From NCBI RefSeq assembly GCF_008831285.2, contig NC_045149.1, positions 22,450,535-22,514,534 on the forward strand: a stretch of 64,000 nt of DNA. Reading direction: 5' to 3'. Under the pieces are notes generated by a model that was given only the letters and a program-made list of their open reading frames with translations, was not told where the DNA came from and did no database searches. Positions within the stretch are counted from its first letter, which is position 1. The number at the start of each line of letters is the position of its first letter. Shown in pieces: positions 57,955 through 64,000 of this stretch. A program made the position numbers and the translations under genes. Source of the stretch: Nymphaea colorata (taxonomy: Eukaryota; Streptophyta; Magnoliopsida; Nymphaeales; Nymphaeaceae).

Positions 57955-58157
57955 ATGATTAGGGCAGGCGTGAGGCAAGATTTAGGGCAACGACAGATTA
58001 GGGCTAATCGATTAGGGCAAATCACGCAAGATTTAGGGCAGAAACTGAAATGAGGGATAACCACGCCAGAAAAGAGGATTTAGGGCATATTAGGGATAAT
58101 CACATCAAACTGAAATCACTCATCGGAGGAGGACGATGCAACCTGGCTCTGATACCG
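57955..58157 (-). other. Copia 2 leader with PBS and repeated TTTAGGG-like words
   Basis: The PBS, minus strand CGGTATCAGAGCC (58157-58145), differs from the tRNA-Met complement only in its first base. The leader then repeats 'gatttagggca' / 'attagggc' at least six times (57961-58100). The words look like plant telomere heptamers but are not in register, so this is not a telomeric array. Confidence 0.8.
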
Positions 58158-58440
58158 TGTAAGAATCTTCACAAAATCAGGTCTCTCCGTCTGAAAATCA
58201 GATAGATTGAGAAGAGAGGATAGGAGAGAAGACAATGGAGGAAAGGGAGCAGTCGGCCAATACAGCCCTGCGTTCCTTAATCTCTATTATAAAATTAACC
58301 TAATTAGGTTACAACAAAAATGTACAAAAATATATGAACATTTACAAGAATGCCACCGCCTAGTATGTTTAGGTGTGTGGATATAAGAGAAGTGGATCGG
58401 GTCTGAACAGACCCGATCCTCCATACGAACAAACTTAACA
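58158..58440 (-). repeat. 5' LTR of Copia 2
   Basis: On the minus strand it starts TGTTAAG at 58440 and ends CTTACA at 58158. It matches the other LTR except for about twelve bases, four of them clustered where 'gagtctaaacggactc' reads 'gggtctgaacagaccc'. Confidence 0.95.
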
Positions 58441-58589
58441 ATGATGACAGAAATTAGTAACGATTTTGCTTATTACTGTGTTTCTCCATCAGATTCTATG
58501 TATCAGGTTTTATTTGATAGATTGAGCACAATACTTTTTATTGTTTGTAATTAATGTTTCTTCTCGTCAATTATAGATCTTTACCTATA

Positions 58590-58895
58590 TTGAATACTAG
58601 TTATGTCATTCACTGGTTAAGAAAAGAAACTCACAAATCTTCACCGATGCATAAAATTGTGTCGATAAAAAGTTTGACTCATGACCATTACATGTCGGGT
58701 AAAGTATTATCACTAACACCATCATGTGTCGCTAATAATTTTATTTACCTACACACATGACTAGTCGGTGCTTGATTCTACACCAACGCATGTGCTGGAA
58801 TGTCAGTGATAGTTTTCATCAACATTTGCTTCACCGTTGACTGATTTGGATGATGGTAAAACTTTTGTCCACGCGTTAGCTTATTTTACCAATTT
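58590..58895. mobile_element. CACTA-like right end with subterminal repeats
   Basis: Words such as 'tgtcgggtaaag', 'agtcggtgc', 'ttcaccgatgc', 'ttcaccgttg' and 'caccaacg' cluster here, as at 51876-52210. The stretch ends 'ttttttcagctgtgggggtg', which as its complement partly resembles the left end 'cactctaccacagaaaa'. With the left cluster it would bracket the NDL fragment and Copia 2. No convincing TSD was found. Confidence 0.45.
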
Positions 58896-61290
58896 TTTTC
58901 AGCTGTGGGGGTGATCTCTCCATTCATCTGTCACATCACATGAATATCTTTGTCCACATCAGTTTCCACTCCCAAGTAATTGCTTCCTTCATATTAATCA
59001 CTTCCTCCAATTTCATCTCTTCTTCATCCATGTTTGCTCTTCAATAACCTTTTGTAAAGACACATACTCAATTGTGTCATCAAACATGTCAAGTTTCTTT
59101 GTAATATTACAAGCAGTTGAGTTATAACTGTGGAATATCACTGATGACCTTCTTGCAACCATGTATAAACAATAAATTATTAATTCATATTGAAATAACA
59201 CCTCACATGTGTGACAAACAAGTAGTTTACACCACAATGCCCATAAGCCTGAAAAGGAGTAATACTTCATATCACAATGCTAGAAGTAGTTCAGACCACA
59301 AACAAGAAGGAAAGCCTGAAATCCAAATGAATAATTTAGTAGGCCTCCAACAAGTTTGAACGAAGCAATACAGTATAACTAGAATATTTCAGCTATCAAG
59401 AAAATATTATAGAGCATTAAAAATATGTTGAATCTAAAGTAATATCCAAGTATTTATTACTTCAAACCTTAATTTTAGTGCTCAAGTCCTCTAGATAGTT
59501 TGTTATGATGTCTTCACTAAATTCGCGATGACAGTCCAATCTCAGCACCAAGCCTCATGAGAGCAAGAATAATTTCCTGCCACAGATCGCATATGCTCCA
59601 TGGTTACTAATCAAATTGCAAACAACAATCTCAAAGAATTTGATGGCAACTTAGTAACTAGAAATTTATCAAAGTTCAAACACTAAGTCACATTCTCCTG
59701 AACCCATACCTACATTATAGCTTAGCAAATACAAAACCTGTAGGAAAGATTAAATCAATAAACAAGAACATAAATCTATATAAATGATAATAATACAATA
59801 AGTCTATAATTGGATTGAAATCTTAACTTTTACCTGCCTATCTACAAAATAAAGGGATGATGCACTACCTATATATTCTTCCTGAAAACTACAGAGAAGT
59901 AGCAAACTCAACAACCATCCATGCTCTAGCCCATACATTAGTCAATGACAACGAGGCCTCAGAGCATCACAAACTCACAAAAGGCTACTTTCAAATCATA
60001 ATCTCATTAAACAAACAAAGGAAAACTAACTGCACTAACTCCCTAAAGATATATGAACATCTTACAATATAAGTTAAGAGTTTGGTTGTCTCCAATTAAA
60101 TGCCAGGTGCCGCAGATGTAATTGTTAGAGCACTTAGAAGTAGAACCACTCACACGTCAACTATGTCTGCATGAATGTATGGATGAAAACCAGGGTCTTC
60201 TACTTATGTATGTGATATGAACTCCATATATAAAGGCCAAGATATGAGTCGTAGGATCAGAAAGTTTACCCAGACTTTTATTTCACAGATTATCAAGTTA
60301 TTCTATTCTCATCCACTTACTACTATAGTAGAGAGAAAGAGAGAGAATGAGAAATAGATTCCACATACTATGGTCTTGTTAGAGGGCAATATTGATAGCA
60401 AAAAAGTCTTTTCCTTTTCCAATCTCTTCCCTTTTTTGAGGGATTGAAATACATTAAGAAATCCGATCCTTTCTCTTTATTCTTTGTCCTTTCTGTCACA
60501 TCCAAACACAATTTTTAACATTTTTTTCCTTCCCCTCCTATTTAATTGACCATCCAACTAGAATATTAGCTATCCTTTTCATTCTTTCCTTTCCTCTTTC
60601 TTCATGGAAACAGGCTACTGGTTATATGGGCCCTAGTGGTGCACGAAATTTCATGCTTCAATATGGTTAATGACAAAAGTACCTTCCTTTCACACAAAAA
60701 GATAACTTTTTTGGCAAGATAGAAATAGAAATCAAAAAAGTAAAATGACTATAAGGGACATGTTTTTTTTAAATTGCTAAAATATCACCTTTATTTTACT
60801 GCATACCTAAGTTATGCACTCAACTCATACTGTCCAAACAGGCAATAAGACAGATAGAAAGAGGAGGGAGACACGGTTGAGCTATATACGTGATTTTTAG
60901 GGTAAAGGTGGTGGTTGGTGACGGCTTTTCCGGCAGTTGACCAGCATTGATAAGCACCGACAATGGCTCTTTTGAGTCAATAGTGGCAGTGGCTCTGATG
61001 CCCTGAAATTGGAGGTAAGCCTACAGTGTGTGAGGTTGAGGGGGAGGAGAAGGACTTTTTTGGTTCGAAAATCCGGTGAGGGAAGAAAGAAAAATAGGTT
61101 CTTGACTGAACTTGACAGATATTTGAGAATTTTTTGTTAAAACTTCCTAAAAACAAGGCTATCTAACCATAAGGAGATCATATGGTTGACCGATCGCTTG
61201 ATGGTATTGATGAATGTTGAGCTTGGGATTAAAGTGTGCCATTATGGAGGCTAAGTGGACTGTTTCTTGTCCCTCCCTCTTCCCCCATCT
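58896..61290. other. Intergenic DNA without a recognised gene
   Basis: AT-rich with no supported coding region. A GA-rich run lies at 60331-60353. The stretch 60645-60870 resembles part of the RLK-A intron (4165-4360). Open frames under 90 codons match nothing. Confidence 0.45.
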
Positions 61291-61334
61291 CCTCTCTCTC
61301 TCTCTTGACCCATCTCCTCTCTCTCTCTCTTGAC

Positions 61335-61370
<36 letters not shown>
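61283..61370. repeat. (CT)n duplication plus (TA)n microsatellite
   Basis: The unit 'catctcctctctctctctct' followed by 'cttgacc' occurs twice (from about 61289 and 61312), then (TA)n at 61339-61368. It lies about 140 bp downstream of RLK-E, where B, C and D also have AT repeats. Confidence 0.9.
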
Positions 61371-61371
<1 letters not shown>

Positions 61372-61509
61372 CGATCATATATGCTTCTTTCGACAAGACT
61401 AAGCATAATACTACTGCCAAAATAAATGTACAATAATGTTAAGAGATATCATAGGTATATAACAAAGAACAAATGATAGTTGTTGAAGCAAGCAATCAGA
61501 TGATTGGGA

Positions 61510-63186
61510 TTACTAAATTTCTTCATGCACTTGCAACTGCAATGGAATCCACAGCTTGGTCTTACATCCGTTTCATCTTTAACACACTGCAAACCCATTT
61601 TGATTAGAATTCCCATGCTTGAGTTGTCATACATTCCAGACAACATTGGATCTGCTATTTCTTCCACCCAGTTCTGATTTGTTCTCACCATTTCTCTAAT
61701 CCATGGAATTAGTTGTTTGCATCCAACTTCTCCATTTTCACTTATCTGTTGAAATCCAGTGGAATTTCGGCCAGTCACCAACTCTAGTGCCAAAATGCCA
61801 AAGTTGTATGCATCAACCTTGGATGTGATGGGTAGATTCAAAATCCATTCAAGAGCCATATAGCCTCATGTTCCTCTCACCCTATTGAAAATTTGGAAAT
61901 ATTATTTCCACCTCTATCAAAAAATTTTGACATACTAAAGTCAGCTACTTTTGGGTGAAAATCTTGGTGGCTTCACATCACAATGAAGAACCCATTCCAA
62001 ACCCTCCTCATGAGGATAAGCTATAGCCTTTGCTGTACCAAGCACAATATTGAACTGATTTTCCCATGTGAGCGTACCGCCATTGCTAAACAAGTTCTTT
62101 TCCAAGGACCCATTTTCCAAGTACTCAAGAACTAATAGCCTTTTCTGTTTTCAGCCCAAAATCCAAACATAGTCACTAAATTCATATGATTGATTCTTCC
62201 AACGGTGCTTACCTCACTCCAAAATTGTGCTTCTGATCCATGACTCAGACCCTCTAGCTTCTTCAGTCACAACCTTCATATCCTCTAGGACTCCCTTATT
62301 GACCACCCCTGATCCTCCCCTTCCGATTTCATTGCTGAAATTGTCTGTGGCTTTCTTAAACTCTTTGAAAGTGAACCTTCTAAATCCCATTGTAACAGCC
62401 ACATAGCCTTGATTGAGATTGTGGAGGTCGATGGTTTTATTATGAAGATAAGCACAAGCAAATGCCACACATATTATTTCTGCAATCCCAGATGCAAAAG
62501 CAAAACGGGTCAGATACTTTAAATAATCTCCATGTGCTTTGCCGACTTTAGGTGAACGTACATATGAACAATCTAAATTGGATTGGCCAATAGTGCTGGT
62601 GCTAAAGTTTATCTGTATTGGAATTTTGACATACATGTCGCAAAAAATGTGAGGACTAGATTGGACACTGAGGAGGATGCCCTTTGGGTAGCAATTTCCT
62701 TCTCCATCCAGCCTATATGCAAAACCATGACAGTTACAGTCACTTTTGCAGATCTTTTGGCAATCTTCAAGTGATATTTTTGGCTGGTAGTTTAGTTCGT
62801 AGTCATAGAAATCTGTCTATGGAAGCTTAATAAACTTCACTTCTGTCCTATTACAAACAATATCTAATTCTGGTTTGCATACTTGATTCCAGTCAGCTGG
62901 ATCTTTCATTTGAAAGCCACCAGGACAAGTGCATGTAGGGTTTGCTCTATAAACACAGATTCAATTTTGCCCACAAAGGCCGTGGACGTCATATCTGTCC
63001 AAATTCAGCAACCACGAAATTTGCCAGTCTTTTGTTGTAGGATTAAGGCTATATAGCTTGAGGCCTTGAGCATACCATCAAGATCCATTGTTAATCTTCT
63101 CTTGACTCCTAAACCAACATGTGATGCCGAAAATTCCAGCTTATCGCTTGTGGTAAATCGACCCATGTCATCAAGAATTGCGTAGT
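61510..63186 (-). pseudogene. RLK-E: heavily degraded S-receptor-like kinase, exon 2 remnant
   Basis: Closest by eye to RLK-D. Recognisable blocks: S-locus part ('YAILDDMGRF', 'VKRRLTMDLDG'), EGF and PAN regions, transmembrane segment, kinase N-lobe (GRGGSG) and C-lobe ('LPITSKVDAYNFGILALELV'). Lesions: the exon 2 acceptor is deleted, with exon joined to intron at 63186; extra ~8 bp near 63062; TGA in place of a Gly-type codon near 62965; TAG near 62819; lost bases near 62268; loss of about 17 bp in the catalytic-loop region near 61968, removing the DVKPQN part; TGA near 61868; and a truncated C-terminus near 61540. Exon 1, if present, would lie beyond 64000. Confidence 0.88.
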
Positions 63187-64000
63187 ATAAATTAGGTTCA
63201 TTGTCTTGATAATTAATGTTAGAAATGAACAACTTGCAGAGTGATTAGTGCTACTTATCGTCATTAATGGCCATGCTAGAGTAATTATTTGGGTGTTTTA
63301 TATAAGACTTAGCATGTGACTTGGAAGAGTTATCAAAGTGTTGAAAAGAACTAATAATTGTATTTAACTCTCTCTCTCTCTCTCTCTCTCTGTTATATAT
63401 GTGTGTGTGTGTAGAGTTCGGCAAGCCCATAGTGCTTCCGGTAGTCTTCTTCAGAAGATTGGCAAGAGTCCTGTTGAAGGCTTTTGCCAGGCCATTTGGT
63501 GCAGGATTATAGGCCGTGACATATTGAATGTGTCTTAATTAATAAAGCTAGGCTACACTGGCTGGTTGAAGTCATGAGCAAGCAGAGTGGCTGTTGAGGT
63601 TGGCGGGAGAACGAATGGCCTTTCATTTCCGCAGGGGAGCTCTACGCCTTGGTTGTGATGTAAGTCGGGGCGCTGTATCGGAGGTCAATGGTGTTTGAAG
63701 TTTGGTGAAGGGAAGGAGTCAAATTCTTTGGCCGCAGGCTTGTTCCTTGCGTAGCTTGCTCTTCATCTACGCCACAGTTGTTAATCTAGGCCACAGTTGT
63801 TAGATCCGCAAAGCTCCCAAATATAAAGGTTAAGCACGCGAGTGGGTCAGTCTATGAAAGGATAGGACCTGCACTGTATATATCTATATATATATATATA
63901 GAGTCCGGTATAGGCAATTTGTGGGGCCAGACTCCAGTAAAAACACCTATGACGTTGATCCAAGACGAATAGTCTTGTTGAAGCGAGTGGCTCTGTTTTG
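63187..64000 (-). other. RLK-E intron region with inserted DNA
   Basis: 63187-63360 matches the RLK-D intron ('gttagaaatgaac', 'ggccatgctagagt'). A (CT)n(GT)n repeat follows at 63366-63412. About 63413-63870 is inserted DNA with a Gypsy fragment. 63885-64000 again matches RLK-D intron sequence from about 33690 on ('acacctatgacgttg'). The window ends inside this intron. Confidence 0.65.
63415..63530 (-). mobile_element. Gypsy-type retroelement integrase fragment
   Basis: The minus strand reads 'QYVTAYNPAPNGLAKAFNRT' and then 'LANLLKKTTGS'. It resembles the Gypsy integrase core end ('STAYHPQANGLAEAFNKTL..LLKK'), with the catalytic Glu position (A-E-A) changed to Lys. Only a short piece is left, and no LTR is seen. 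Adjacent DNA to about 63720 may belong to the same insertion. Confidence 0.55.

Larger units (their letters stand above)
53346..58440 (-). mobile_element. Full-length, decayed Copia retrotransposon 2
   Basis: 5095 bp on the minus strand with ~282-bp LTRs and perfect 5-bp direct repeats ATGAT (53341-53345 and 58441-58445). The PBS and polypurine tract are in place. Order gag, protease, integrase, reverse transcriptase, RNase H. It belongs to a different Copia lineage from Copia 1: the LTRs and gag are unrelated by eye. About a dozen base differences between its LTRs point to an older insertion. Confidence 0.95.

Noticed and set aside
57955-58100. Interstitial telomeric repeat
   Set aside because: Heptamers are out of register and mixed with other sequence; it is the leader of a Copia element.
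51876-58910. A firm CACTA element call with defined ends
   Set aside because: Termini only loosely inverted and no matching 3-bp target duplication found, so it is kept as an inference.

Overview
This window is nuclear DNA of a flowering plant. The evidence is GT-AG introns, plant receptor-like kinases of the ZmPK1-like G-type lectin class, DUF247, PPR and NDL gene remnants, and nested plant transposons (Copia, hAT, PIF/Harbinger, CACTA-like). I cannot name the species. The DNA is AT-rich, with GC-rich islands at the lectin exons and inside some transposons.

The backbone is a tandem array of S-domain (G-type lectin) receptor-like kinase (RLK) genes, all on the minus strand and all from one two-exon ancestor. 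Exon 1 encodes the signal peptide and B-lectin domain. Exon 2 encodes the S-locus, EGF-like, PAN, transmembrane and kinase regions. Six copies or remnants are present, here called A, B, C, D, F and E. A (1486-5492; 808 aa) and D (31379-35556; 810 aa) have open reading frames and consensus splice sites. C (22884-26211) is full length but has one TAG codon in the kinase N-lobe and changed bases in its TATA-like and W-box-like promoter motifs. B (14889-17812) has two deletions and a stop, and its first exon is cut by a Copia fragment. F (38126-39295) is a rearranged kinase fragment carrying a 242-bp tandem duplication. E (61510-63186) is heavily degraded and its exon 1 would lie beyond the window. 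The flanks are duplicated with the genes: 12420-17812 pairs with 20680-25800, and 26660-30660 pairs with 36200-38150.

The spaces between the RLK genes hold mobile elements, many with target-site duplications (TSDs) readable by eye. There are two full-length but decayed Copia elements: 40539-45983 (+, TSD CTGTG) and 53346-58440 (-, TSD ATGAT). There is also a truncated Copia (17813 to about 20290), a solo LTR (27180-27493, TSD GGCTT), small hAT-type elements at 6833, 9222, 30215 and 30728, a 1.4-kb hAT element at 49645-51045 (TSD GTTGATGG), and a 1.9-kb PIF/Harbinger-type element at 9812-11756 (TSD TTA). Three larger elements or element-like regions carry host gene pieces: PPR and possibly mTERF in the Harbinger element, a PDS5-like first exon in the hAT element, and NDL exons between CACTA-like repeats. 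The first Copia sits inside a DUF247 gene that was probably also broken by a one-base frameshift.

Functionally, only A and D look able to make receptors: secreted lectin ectodomain, one transmembrane helix and a cytoplasmic non-RD (HCD) Ser/Thr kinase. Their ligand cannot be read from sequence. I found no tRNA, rRNA, CRISPR array or clearly new biological system. The unusual content is the graded decay of the receptor array and the gene-capturing transposons.
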